Below, one piece after another: positions 35,460-44,190 of a DNA stretch of 64,000 nucleotides. The position numbers and the translations under genes were made by a program. Source of the DNA: Tritrichomonas musculus (Eukaryota > Parabasalia > Tritrichomonadida > Tritrichomonadidae). Below the pieces are notes generated by a model that did no database searches, was not told where the DNA came from, and saw only the letters and a program-made list of their open reading frames with translations. The stretch spans positions 5,208,001-5,272,000 of the forward strand of contig JAPFFF010000011.1 in the NCBI GenBank assembly GCA_039105265.1. Direction: 5' to 3'. Position 1 is the first letter of the stretch. The number at the start of each line of letters is the position of its first letter.

Positions 35460-36098
35460 ATGAGTCAACCAACTGAACAAACACAAATTGAAAATGCTGA
35501 AGCTGAATTTGAACCTTTGAAAGGTTTTGAAAGTGATTATGAAATTCAAACAACTTTCCCTTATAACATCAAGAATAAGAAAACAGGAAAAATAATAGCT
35601 GAAGGTGAATACAGACAAAATGTTTATCCGTGTGTAAACCTAAATAACAAAATATATTATAAACATATTCTTGTAGCAAAGCAATTTATTGAAAACCCTA
35701 ATAATCTGCCACAAGTCGACCATAAGAATAGAATCAAAACTGATTATCATCTTGATAATTTACGATTTGTATCAAGTTCAGAGAATAATAAAAATAAATC
35801 AAATTATAAAGGTATTCAATATGAATTCATTGATGACATACCTGATGATGCAATTGTTATTGATTTCTATGAAACAAAGACAGAAAGGAAAGAATTTGAA
35901 GAAAACACGTATTATTATTACCATGATGATACTAATAATGAAGACATTTTTTATGCAAAGATTACTGATAATATTTATAAAATTCTTCATATCAATACAA
36001 ATAAATCAGGCAATGAATTTATTTCAATGAACGATATAAATAATCAAAAAGTTAGCGTATATATTAATAGATTCAAACATCAACATGATTTGATTTGA
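35460..36098 (+). CDS. NUMOD4-HNH homing-endonuclease-like protein
   Basis: 212 codons. Residues 15-110 match the M1 HNH gene: FEPLKGFESDYEIQTTFPYN, then YPCVNLNNKIYYKHILVAKQF, then PQVDHKNRIKTDYHLDNLRF. The C-terminal half is Asn/Asp/Tyr-rich and unrelated to the M1 protein. It sits between PolB and the fibre gene, and its stop is two bases from the fibre gene's stop. Such endonucleases can spread themselves between related elements. Confidence 0.82.
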   Translation: MSQPTEQTQIENAEAEFEPLKGFESDYEIQTTFPYNIKNKKTGKIIAEGEYRQNVYPCVNLNNKIYYKHILVAKQFIENPNNLPQVDHKNRIKTDYHLDNLRFVSSSENNKNKSNYKGIQYEFIDDIPDDAIVIDFYETKTERKEFEENTYYYYHDDTNNEDIFYAKITDNIYKILHINTNKSGNEFISMNDINNQKVSVYINRFKHQHDLI

Positions 36099-36099
36099 T

Positions 36100-39000
36100 T
36101 TACTCTTTGAATACAGCTAATGTTCTTTCATCAATGATACTTGTAATGATTCCAACAGTCATACGTTTTATTTTTGATGTTATTGCTGTCTCTCCTGAAA
36201 GAACTTTCAGCTTATTGTCTTCATTATCGATAAACACCTCATCACCGATTGAATAACATGATGAATCATTAACGCGAACCATATAATCACCATGTGAACT
36301 AAATGTGATACATTTATTTTTGTCATCGATTCTGACACATATACCGACATATTCTTTCCATGTTCCTGATGTCTTGACACTACAAATACAATCAGTTGTA
36401 TCATCAGCTGTTGAAGGTATCCATTCATCACCGACATGTTTGTAAACCTTACCTGTCATATACACAGGAGAACCTATAACGAAATCACTAACAGAGTTCA
36501 TTGATGATTCAATCGGTGAGTAATGAGTGATTGTATTTGAACCGTTTGATGTAATTTTACCATTAACATGTAAATTAGAACCAATTATTGTACTTCTTCC
36601 TGTTGTAGAAACTTCATAAGAAAATATATTTGAATTATCAAATAATATTCTATAATAAGCTGAATTACCTTGATTATAATATTGTATTTTTGCACATTTT
36701 GCTGAATTAAGACCAATAACTATATTTGATTCACATAAATTTGGATTTTCTTGATAAACAAGTAATCCATTAGGTTCTTTACTTCCTATTTCTAATTTAC
36801 TATAAAATAATACAATATTATTATAAAAAGTTGTATTTGTTGTATTCCAGTTTATAAGATTTTCATTACCAACAACTCCTAAAGCTCCTGAATTATCGAA
36901 AAAGCTTAATGTTGCAGCTTCATTTTCAGTTGAACTTCTACCAAATATTAATGAATTTGTAAATGTTGAATCTGTAGTATTCGCATTTAATATTGACAAT
37001 GTACCTGTAATAGTTGAATCACCTTCTTTTAAAACACATCGTTCATCACAAGAATCCAAAGATACCTGAAGAGCTTCATTAGCCATAATATTAGTTAAAC
37101 ACATTGATGCTTTAGCTGATAATGGTTTATCATCATTATCCATCATTTTCTGTATGACTTCTTCTGGTAATTGTTCCTTTGGGTTCAATTGCAACTCACT
37201 ATTTTTGAGAATATATTCATTTAAATCTTTATGAAGTAATAGTTTATCTTCAGGAATAACTTTAAATGCAGAGTCAATGATTACAGAACCAATAGCGGGA
37301 ATTCCAGAATGCACACCGTAAAGAATTCCATTGATATCATCCCAAGCAATCACGACATCTGGTTCTCTACTGAGATACATCATGTGCCAATTATAATTAC
37401 CTGGATTATCAACGGAATCAATGTTCTTAATGATTTCATCGGTTTTGAATATGATATCAATATCTTGAATTACTTCAGGTAAATTAGCTTGTGAAAGCAT
37501 CTTACCAACCAATTTACTACCTTCACAGAATTCAATATGAGCGGTTTGTTTAGCTTCTATATCACCAGAATCAATGATTTCATCTTTATATTCAACTGTT
37601 AATGGAATATATTTTGCAGAATATGTCAAATCGTTTTTCTTTCGATATTCACCAAGATTATTATCACATTCACTTTTCAAAGCATATTTACCTTCTGCAA
37701 CTGTTTTCGTTTCATACTTATCTAATTCATAAGCCAATTCATCCTCATCAACAAACTTCTCATCAGCTTGTGCGCTTGTATAATACGCTGTTAAGTCAAC
37801 AGGTTCAGGTATTTCACTCTTCAAAGCTAATTCATCATTTGTTTCTGCTAATGTTATTGTTATCGGAAGGTATTGATATTTATCATAAATTGCTCCAGTA
37901 AATTCATCCCACACTAATTCAAAATACTCCCCTTCACTTTCAAATCCTTCAGCTTCATGTTGTTTAACGTTATATTCATCATCAGCATATAATTCATTTG
38001 TCTTAAATCTGATATCAAAATGGAATATATTACTACTATTGTCTAATTTATAACCAACCAAATGTGTTCCTTCTTTGAACGGTAAAACGTGAGATGTATC
38101 CATTCCGTTTTCTTCATATTCTTCTGGTACTGGACCTATATTAGGAAACATATATGTCTTGATTTCAATTGTGTATTCAGTTGATACATTCAAATTATCT
38201 CTCGTGATGTAATTCTTCAAATCATCTTTTGGAACATATCGTTCGGCACAATCATCCAAAGCCGATTGAAAACCTTCATTAACTGCTATACTTGTTAAAC
38301 ACATTGATGCTTGAGCTGATAATGGTTTATCATCTTCAGCCATCAATTTCTGAAACATTTCGTCGGGTAATAGTTCTTTTATGTTCAATTGCAACTCACT
38401 ATTTTTGAGTACTTCCGGAATATCTGTCTTCATTGCATATCCTTTCAGTGTTTCATTCAATGTTGATTCATTGACCAAATCTGTTGGTATATCTGTTTTA
38501 TTGGTCATAACATGCTCTACATATTTATACACAAATTCTCTTGTTAATTTAGCTGATAATACGTTTTTATCAAAAGAACGAATATATATATTATGTAGAA
38601 ATTTTTCAACATCATCATTATCAACTGTTGCTGTTTTAACAATCAATTTATTATCCTTGGTATATTCAAAAAAATCAGAAAGAACATACAAACATAAATT
38701 AGCCGATAATACATTGTTATCATTAGCAATTTCGCCTATATGTTGAAGAAATGTTGGAGCATCTTTATTATATTCTTTTTCATATGTAAGTATTTCAATA
38801 TTATTGTTGTTTGTTAAATCGCTCTTCAAAGCATATTTACCTTCAGCGACTGTTTTCGTTTCATACTTATCTAATTCATAAGCCAATTCATCCTCATCAA
38901 CAAACTTCTCATCAGCTTGTGCGCTTGTATAATACGGTGTCAAGTCAACTGGTTCTGGTATATCTGTCTTCAATGCATATCCTTTTAATGCTTCATTTAT

Positions 39001-39267
39001 TTTTGTCGTCAATGATTCTTCATTAATCAAGTCATCAGGAATATCAGTTGATAAAGCATAATTGTTGATAACATAATCACGCAATCCGTTAACAGCTTCA
39101 TTCAATTGTTCCTTAGTGATTCCATTTCCGTTTGAAATCCCTACGTTTCCGTTCGATGTATCACCTTTGATAACATAATTATCGACATATCTTTTAATGT
39201 ATTCGTTAATCAATCCGTCAATAGTATTTGTTTTTGTTATGTGTCCGCTCTGCTCAATCGTAAACAT
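36100..39267 (-). CDS. Modular fibre protein
   Basis: 1055 codons. The N-terminus is short (MFTIEQSGHITKTNTI). The shaft is built of repeated parts: two nearly identical blocks with YYTSAQADEKFVDEDELAYE; two related blocks with PLSAxASMCLTxI; and several ALKTDIP or TDIPEP linkers. A beta-rich zone follows. The last 140 residues (SPIESSMNSVSDFVIGSPVY...SYSIGDEVFIDN...LAVFKE) are about two-thirds identical by eye to the C-terminus of the M5 protein. This constant C-terminus with a variable shaft is typical of fibre or spike proteins. I infer a receptor-binding or surface role; no enzyme motif. Confidence 0.78.
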   Translation of the reverse strand: MFTIEQSGHITKTNTIDGLINEYIKRYVDNYVIKGDTSNGNVGISNGNGITKEQLNEAVNGLRDYVINNYALSTDIPDDLINEESLTTKINEALKGYALKTDIPEPVDLTPYYTSAQADEKFVDEDELAYELDKYETKTVAEGKYALKSDLTNNNNIEILTYEKEYNKDAPTFLQHIGEIANDNNVLSANLCLYVLSDFFEYTKDNKLIVKTATVDNDDVEKFLHNIYIRSFDKNVLSAKLTREFVYKYVEHVMTNKTDIPTDLVNESTLNETLKGYAMKTDIPEVLKNSELQLNIKELLPDEMFQKLMAEDDKPLSAQASMCLTSIAVNEGFQSALDDCAERYVPKDDLKNYITRDNLNVSTEYTIEIKTYMFPNIGPVPEEYEENGMDTSHVLPFKEGTHLVGYKLDNSSNIFHFDIRFKTNELYADDEYNVKQHEAEGFESEGEYFELVWDEFTGAIYDKYQYLPITITLAETNDELALKSEIPEPVDLTAYYTSAQADEKFVDEDELAYELDKYETKTVAEGKYALKSECDNNLGEYRKKNDLTYSAKYIPLTVEYKDEIIDSGDIEAKQTAHIEFCEGSKLVGKMLSQANLPEVIQDIDIIFKTDEIIKNIDSVDNPGNYNWHMMYLSREPDVVIAWDDINGILYGVHSGIPAIGSVIIDSAFKVIPEDKLLLHKDLNEYILKNSELQLNPKEQLPEEVIQKMMDNDDKPLSAKASMCLTNIMANEALQVSLDSCDERCVLKEGDSTITGTLSILNANTTDSTFTNSLIFGRSSTENEAATLSFFDNSGALGVVGNENLINWNTTNTTFYNNIVLFYSKLEIGSKEPNGLLVYQENPNLCESNIVIGLNSAKCAKIQYYNQGNSAYYRILFDNSNIFSYEVSTTGRSTIIGSNLHVNGKITSNGSNTITHYSPIESSMNSVSDFVIGSPVYMTGKVYKHVGDEWIPSTADDTTDCICSVKTSGTWKEYVGICVRIDDKNKCITFSSHGDYMVRVNDSSCYSIGDEVFIDNEDNKLKVLSGETAITSKIKRMTVGIITSIIDERTLAVFKE
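37671..38965 (-). repeat. Pair of about 140-bp direct repeats within the fibre gene
   Basis: The copies lie at about 37671-37812 and 38821-38965, same orientation, with only a handful of differences. They encode the ALKSE...KYETKTVAEGKYALKS and YYTSAQADEKFVDEDELAYE shaft blocks. The high DNA identity implies recent duplication or gene conversion. Confidence 0.9.
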
Positions 39268-39289
39268 TCAATTTATTAGAAACTAAACA
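39268..39289. promoter_or_regulatory. 22-bp divergent promoter
   Basis: Only 22 A/T-rich bases separate the fibre start codon (minus) from the start of the 764-codon gene (plus). As at 8483-8498 in M1, both transcripts must use extremely short leaders. Confidence 0.45.
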
Positions 39290-41584
39290 ATGTCAAAACA
39301 AGATAAAAATAATTCATCTGATAGCTTTGAATTAGATTTGAGTAATATTGATGATGAAACTATATTTGATAGTGAGGTATCTAAACCTGATGATGATGAA
39401 GAACTAGAGGACCCGATAGATTATTTTAAGAACACGTTTCTCAGTACATACAAACTAGAACACCCCAATGATTTAATTAATTTGTTGTATTTGATACAAA
39501 ACAATGAATATACAGGAAGAAGTGTGGGAAAGATTCGTGAAATGAAAGTCAAGTTTCGTCGATTTGTTTCATTGATGAACAAAATCAATGCAGGTATTAA
39601 AAGTAAAGGCAATCGATTCCTTAGTTTAAAAGAGTACACAACAGATAAAAAAAGTCTTGATATCATTATCAATTACTTCAATATTGTTGTCAACGATGAT
39701 TTAAATTATAGCTCTGACGGTTTTCGTTCATCACCCATCAAACCACCGAGAAAGAGTCAAACACCACAAACCACCAAAGGAAGAAGAAAGAGAACAAGCA
39801 TACATGAACCAACACTTGATACTAATAAACGAAGAACACCAAGAAGAAAACGCATAACTCCGAGTGATTCTGATGAAAATGACTCGACAATACAATTGCC
39901 TAAAGACAGTGAAGATTCATTACTTAATATAACATTAAGCGAATCAGATTCTGAGTCATTAATATTGAAAAACGATGATTTATCTGATTCTTTTATTGAA
40001 CCATCAAAGGAACACAATAAAAATAATTTTTCAACTAATAAAATGGCAGACGACAACAACAATAATAACGGACCTCTTCAATCATTATATGATGATGAAT
40101 TAGATGATTGGCATGATGATGATGAAGCAGCAACCGAAGCATACAGATATACAAAAACACCTGCAAAACAACCATACAAATATGATGATGATGAAGAAGA
40201 AGCACAAGAAATTAAATCACCTTTTGCAAGGAAATACAAAGGATATGCAGAAGATAACAAAGCAGATAATGAAATACTTGATGAATTAATAAGAAATGCA
40301 AAGCAACCCTCAAAGAATACTCGCGGACGTCGTGATAAAAAAGATATGCCTCTTGTTAACTCAACATTAAAGGATTCATTTGACAAGCTTGAAATACCTC
40401 GGGTTGGTGGTAATATATCCTATTACAGAGATAAATTTATTGATATGATTATTAACGGAAACTTCAGAATCAAATACATTCCGAATGCAGCTTGTCGTGA
40501 TACAGCTATTGAATACTGTAAGAATTCAGTTGATAAAGACGGTAAACCAAGATATCGTTTATTACCAGAAAATGCCAAAGACCCGTTAGGAAACTCAATA
40601 ACAGACTTGAACGGTGATAAAGTTGATGATGTTGTTTTAATTGATAGGAACGGTAATCCTTCAATCATTAACGGATACAAGCTTGTATTTGCTTCTCCTT
40701 ACAAGAAAGTTTGGAAATCTGTTATTAAAACAAAACAAGAAAGAAAAGAAATGCCGTTCAATAAATGGATTCAATCATTATTTGATAAAGATATCAAGAA
40801 AATTGATTGGGATGCTGGTCAATACAAATTAACAAAGGGAAAAGAAATGCAAGAGCTAGAAAATTTTTACGGTCCTATGGGTCTGGGAAAAGCAAGAGTC
40901 AGCAAACGTATTACACCAAGTTCTTATTGGTCATCAATCTTTTCTAAAGTCTGGAAAGTGTATTGGAATGACGAACAATTCTTTGTATTATCTCCTTTGA
41001 AGAAACTCATCAATTACCTTGCTGTATCAAATATGTTATTTGCTTATCTCTTTGATGCTCCTTTCAAAGAACTAATTCAAGACAATAAGTTCAATGGAAA
41101 GATATTAACATATGAACAATGGACATATTGGAAACAACAGAACAATAAAGAATATGTTTCAGTATTAGGAAAGAATGTTCAATCATATGTTGAGAAGATT
41201 ATTGATAAAGCTATTGATATCACATCAGGAGAATTAAAGGCTGAACCAAGTAATTGGGGTAAACAATTTACTGAATTAATGCATTACATTGATTATGTTG
41301 TCTTTGGTGTTGGTTTCAATGTTGATGTAAGTAAGCAAGAAGGATATAACAGGTTGAAACGAAATGCAGAAGGAATTAAAGAAGCATCGCCAGAAGATAT
41401 TAAGAACGTTAAAGATAATTTCATTAAACGAATCACCGCAGCAATAGAAAGAGATATATATCCAAATTGTGGATACACAGCATTCAAAGCACAACTCAAA
41501 GAAAGTAAATTGCAGAACAAAAATAAATATGATAATTTTGCTGTTAATCTTAAACCATTACATCAAAGAATGAATAATGAATAA
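39290..41584 (+). CDS. Large two-part protein, unknown conserved Maverick protein
   Basis: 764 codons. Residues 1-345 are acidic and disordered with a basic patch (RRKRTSIHE, RRTPRRKRITP) and Asp/Asn runs. From about 370 the protein is ordered: NGNFRIKYIPNAACRDTAIE, then a DLNGDKVDDVVLIDRNGNP stretch, NGYKLVF, PFNKWIQSLF, and a helical C-terminus. The DLNGDxxxD stretch looks like a Ca-binding or beta-hairpin motif. Proteins with a similar 'Asn-Gly-Tyr' block occur in Polinton-like viruses as structural or terminal proteins, but I cannot name the family. Its stop abuts the stop of the next gene with no gap. Confidence 0.72.
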   Translation: MSKQDKNNSSDSFELDLSNIDDETIFDSEVSKPDDDEELEDPIDYFKNTFLSTYKLEHPNDLINLLYLIQNNEYTGRSVGKIREMKVKFRRFVSLMNKINAGIKSKGNRFLSLKEYTTDKKSLDIIINYFNIVVNDDLNYSSDGFRSSPIKPPRKSQTPQTTKGRRKRTSIHEPTLDTNKRRTPRRKRITPSDSDENDSTIQLPKDSEDSLLNITLSESDSESLILKNDDLSDSFIEPSKEHNKNNFSTNKMADDNNNNNGPLQSLYDDELDDWHDDDEAATEAYRYTKTPAKQPYKYDDDEEEAQEIKSPFARKYKGYAEDNKADNEILDELIRNAKQPSKNTRGRRDKKDMPLVNSTLKDSFDKLEIPRVGGNISYYRDKFIDMIINGNFRIKYIPNAACRDTAIEYCKNSVDKDGKPRYRLLPENAKDPLGNSITDLNGDKVDDVVLIDRNGNPSIINGYKLVFASPYKKVWKSVIKTKQERKEMPFNKWIQSLFDKDIKKIDWDAGQYKLTKGKEMQELENFYGPMGLGKARVSKRITPSSYWSSIFSKVWKVYWNDEQFFVLSPLKKLINYLAVSNMLFAYLFDAPFKELIQDNKFNGKILTYEQWTYWKQQNNKEYVSVLGKNVQSYVEKIIDKAIDITSGELKAEPSNWGKQFTELMHYIDYVVFGVGFNVDVSKQEGYNRLKRNAEGIKEASPEDIKNVKDNFIKRITAAIERDIYPNCGYTAFKAQLKESKLQNKNKYDNFAVNLKPLHQRMNNE

Positions 41585-42703
41585 TTAATTTAAATCAAAA
41601 CCTCCATTATTGTTATTATTATTATTATTATTTTTGTCATTTGGGTCTGAAACGATTCTAAAACTATAACGTTTTGTTGATTGTGGTTGTTGCTTCTGGT
41701 CTTGCTGATTATCAAGTGAAGTTGACAAGTCTTCAAAAGTATCATTATTTATGTTTTGTTGTCGTTCAGAATAATTTGATGTCTTATTAGGATTTGGTGT
41801 TTCAAAATAAAAGCCTTGTGATTGATTTTGATTTCTTACATGCCAATCGTCTTCAATTTCCATAGGTTCATAGCTTGTTGGATAATTTGGTTTTGTACTT
41901 ATGGCTGATGCTGAAAAATGAACTTTGTTATCATTTTCTTTTGATTTATGCTTTCTTGGTGGATTGGGAGTTAATGATTTAATATTTTCTGTTGTTTCAT
42001 TTGCTGTTGTTTCGTTATCGGGTTTTATATTTGGTTTGAATATAGGATATTCAGTGAATATAGTATCATTTCGAAAACCTAAATGTGCAGGTTTCTTCGG
42101 TTTATAATTCGTATTTTGATTTAAATCGTTCATTGTTTGTATTCTAATATCATTGGTGTCAGAACCTGGTTCTGTGTTATCATAGAAATCAATTATCGGT
42201 ATTAAGTTTGGATTATCATAAACGGTGAATGATATATATGTTTTATTTGCATTAGGATTATAACCTGTATCAGCTGCAGTAATTATATTATTAAATGCAT
42301 TCATGAATACCTCATAAGTAAAAGCGAAATTTACTCTATTAAAATAAGCTTCACCATCATATTCTACATAATAATTTGTTATATCTTTAGGTGTGTTATC
42401 ATTTAATAATACAAATACAGGTTCTTGAAATCCTGGTAGTATCTTTCGTATAAATATGTATGACGGACTATAAATTCCATCACCAATTAAATATAACATC
42501 CATGCAGGTCTAGTCGTTAATGTTGTACCTTTATAAATACTTTGAACTTGCCTCGGAAATGTAAAAGTTGATGGAAAAATATAAATTGACCTTGATTCAG
42601 TAGTCGTAATCATAGCAAATGCAATCGGTGCTACACCATTAATTTTATAATTACTCATATCAGCCAATTGATTCGGATTTAAATAAAATACATGAGAATC
42701 CAT
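41585..42703 (-). CDS. Two-part protein near the penton gene; N-domain beta-rich
   Basis: 372 codons. Residues 1-190 are beta-prone (SRSIYIFPSTFTFPRQVQSI, then PAWMLYLIGDGIYSPSYIFI). The rest is Asn/Pro/Lys-rich and disordered, ending in a run of Asn. The first 259 codons of the M6 copy (63223 onward) look nearly identical. It comes 12 bp after the mini-penton gene and in the same direction, so a minor capsid or vertex role is plausible. Confidence 0.7.
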   Translation of the reverse strand: MDSHVFYLNPNQLADMSNYKINGVAPIAFAMITTTESRSIYIFPSTFTFPRQVQSIYKGTTLTTRPAWMLYLIGDGIYSPSYIFIRKILPGFQEPVFVLLNDNTPKDITNYYVEYDGEAYFNRVNFAFTYEVFMNAFNNIITAADTGYNPNANKTYISFTVYDNPNLIPIIDFYDNTEPGSDTNDIRIQTMNDLNQNTNYKPKKPAHLGFRNDTIFTEYPIFKPNIKPDNETTANETTENIKSLTPNPPRKHKSKENDNKVHFSASAISTKPNYPTSYEPMEIEDDWHVRNQNQSQGFYFETPNPNKTSNYSERQQNINNDTFEDLSTSLDNQQDQKQQPQSTKRYSFRIVSDPNDKNNNNNNNNNGGFDLN

Positions 42704-42715
42704 TTTGAATAGTCA

Positions 42716-43066
42716 TTAATAAATCAAAAGACAACTGAATATAAATGATTCAGGTTCAATAACGTTTCCTTTCATGTCTGTGAACCATAACCTGTATTCT
42801 TTCTTTGTGTTGTTCAGACATTCATATTTACGGTATTTGGTTTGTCGTCTGTTAGCAAGCATAATGAAATGGTCGCAGAAAGGCATGAATTCAACTATAT
42901 CTGAATGAACCATCAAATCACCGACAATATGTTGATTGACAACAGCCCCGCAATACTGAACAACAATATACTTCTTGTTGCGACTATAAACGAAATCATC
43001 AGGAAGATTAAAATCTTTTGATTGTGTGTGATAGTATCGTTTTGTGATTGGTTGTTTAGCTTTCAT
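42716..43066 (-). CDS. Mini penton-like minor capsid protein
   Basis: 116 codons: FNLPDDFVYSRNKKYIVVQY at the start, then HSDIVEFMPFCDHFIML, and LWFTDMKGNVIEPESFIFS at the end. The closing pattern (Trp-Phe-Thr-Asp, Gly-Asn, then alternating hydrophobics) matches single-jelly-roll penton or minor capsid ends. It overlaps the integrase gene by 11 bases. The M6 copy differs at one residue by eye. It is far shorter than the M1 candidate at 21976-22980. Confidence 0.65.
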   Translation of the reverse strand: MKAKQPITKRYYHTQSKDFNLPDDFVYSRNKKYIVVQYCGAVVNQHIVGDLMVHSDIVEFMPFCDHFIMLANRRQTKYRKYECLNNTKKEYRLWFTDMKGNVIEPESFIFSCLLIY

Positions 43067-44132
43067 TTTGCGTTTTATAAGTCAAAAAGAATACTTTATA
43101 ATCATCATTCAAAGCATCTATTGATGAACAAACATATTTTGTGTACATGATTGGAACTGTTATTATTGTTTTGTTCTTCAGTGTTTTGTTAGTTTGACGC
43201 AAAGGATTTAATAGTTTACATTTAACGTTTCCAGACTCATAACAAATGAATTCAGCAAGTTCATTGAACACTCTTCTTCGCTTTTCATGTTTCTTTTCTG
43301 TTTTTCCGTAATCGGTGTGAATGAGTATTATATTTTTGGGCTTATATGACAGAAGACCTTTAAATCGTTGTTTTTGTTGAATCTCTTTCAATTGCATTGA
43401 TTTGGCTCTTATGTATTGCCATTCAAGGTCGCGGTCATCTTGCATCTGTTGAGGTGTTAGATAAATGTATTTTGATTGTCGTTTGTCAAGGTATTCATCA
43501 GTTTCTTCGTCAAATGACGTGTATAAAGGATTCAATAAACGAAGAGATGAATGAGGAGTGTTATTGTACCATTCAACCGTTTGTTGTATCAATACATTGT
43601 TTGTCATTCGTTGTTGTGATTCACCGAAAGCATTTCGTAATGTTCTGATTACGGCATCAACACATTTATGTGCATTCGTGAAAGGTGAATCATCAATGAT
43701 TAACTTTATTTTGTTTGGTGCTTTGACTTTAATTGACGGTTTGTTTGTTTGATATAGCTCTTCACCGTTGCAATAGTCTTTGAATGTATTTGATATAAAA
43801 GCCTTTTCACCATCACATTTAATTGTTTCAATTCTGATATTCCTTTTATTGACTAGTTTATCAATTACTTTGATTACATAAAACACAGATTTGTAATCAA
43901 TTGGTTCAACAATTAAGTATTTGGTGTTTACATTGATAAGAACAAGATAAGCTTTGTTTAACGCAAACATTATATCCATTTCCCAACAATGAGGCTCAAA
44001 TGAGAAGTCAGGTTTTGATAGTTTCTTTACTGTTTTCAATTGGTAATCCTTAATATAGGGCTCAGTTTTAATGTTTGTGTCTTTGATGTACTTGTATTTA
44101 GATTTGAAAGGATAGTTGATTGATTCATTCAT
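43056..44132 (-). CDS. INT: Retrovirus-type integrase
   Basis: 358 codons. The core has CWEMDIMFALNKAYLVLINV, KCDGEKAFIS, SPFTNAHKCVDAVIRTLRN and VEWYNNTPHSSLRLLNP. The C-terminal region has NIILIHTDYGKTEKKHEKRR and further basic sequence. It is a different branch from the M1 integrase and lacks that protein's recognisable chromodomain-like end. The M6 copy (61791-62870) is one codon longer and nearly the same. It would insert the element using the terminal repeats. Confidence 0.92.
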   Translation of the reverse strand: MNESINYPFKSKYKYIKDTNIKTEPYIKDYQLKTVKKLSKPDFSFEPHCWEMDIMFALNKAYLVLINVNTKYLIVEPIDYKSVFYVIKVIDKLVNKRNIRIETIKCDGEKAFISNTFKDYCNGEELYQTNKPSIKVKAPNKIKLIIDDSPFTNAHKCVDAVIRTLRNAFGESQQRMTNNVLIQQTVEWYNNTPHSSLRLLNPLYTSFDEETDEYLDKRQSKYIYLTPQQMQDDRDLEWQYIRAKSMQLKEIQQKQRFKGLLSYKPKNIILIHTDYGKTEKKHEKRRRVFNELAEFICYESGNVKCKLLNPLRQTNKTLKNKTIITVPIMYTKYVCSSIDALNDDYKVFFLTYKTQNES

Positions 44133-44190
44133 TTGAATCGCAAAAATAAAGATATTATTTATTGACGATTATTTAATGAAATCAATTCAT

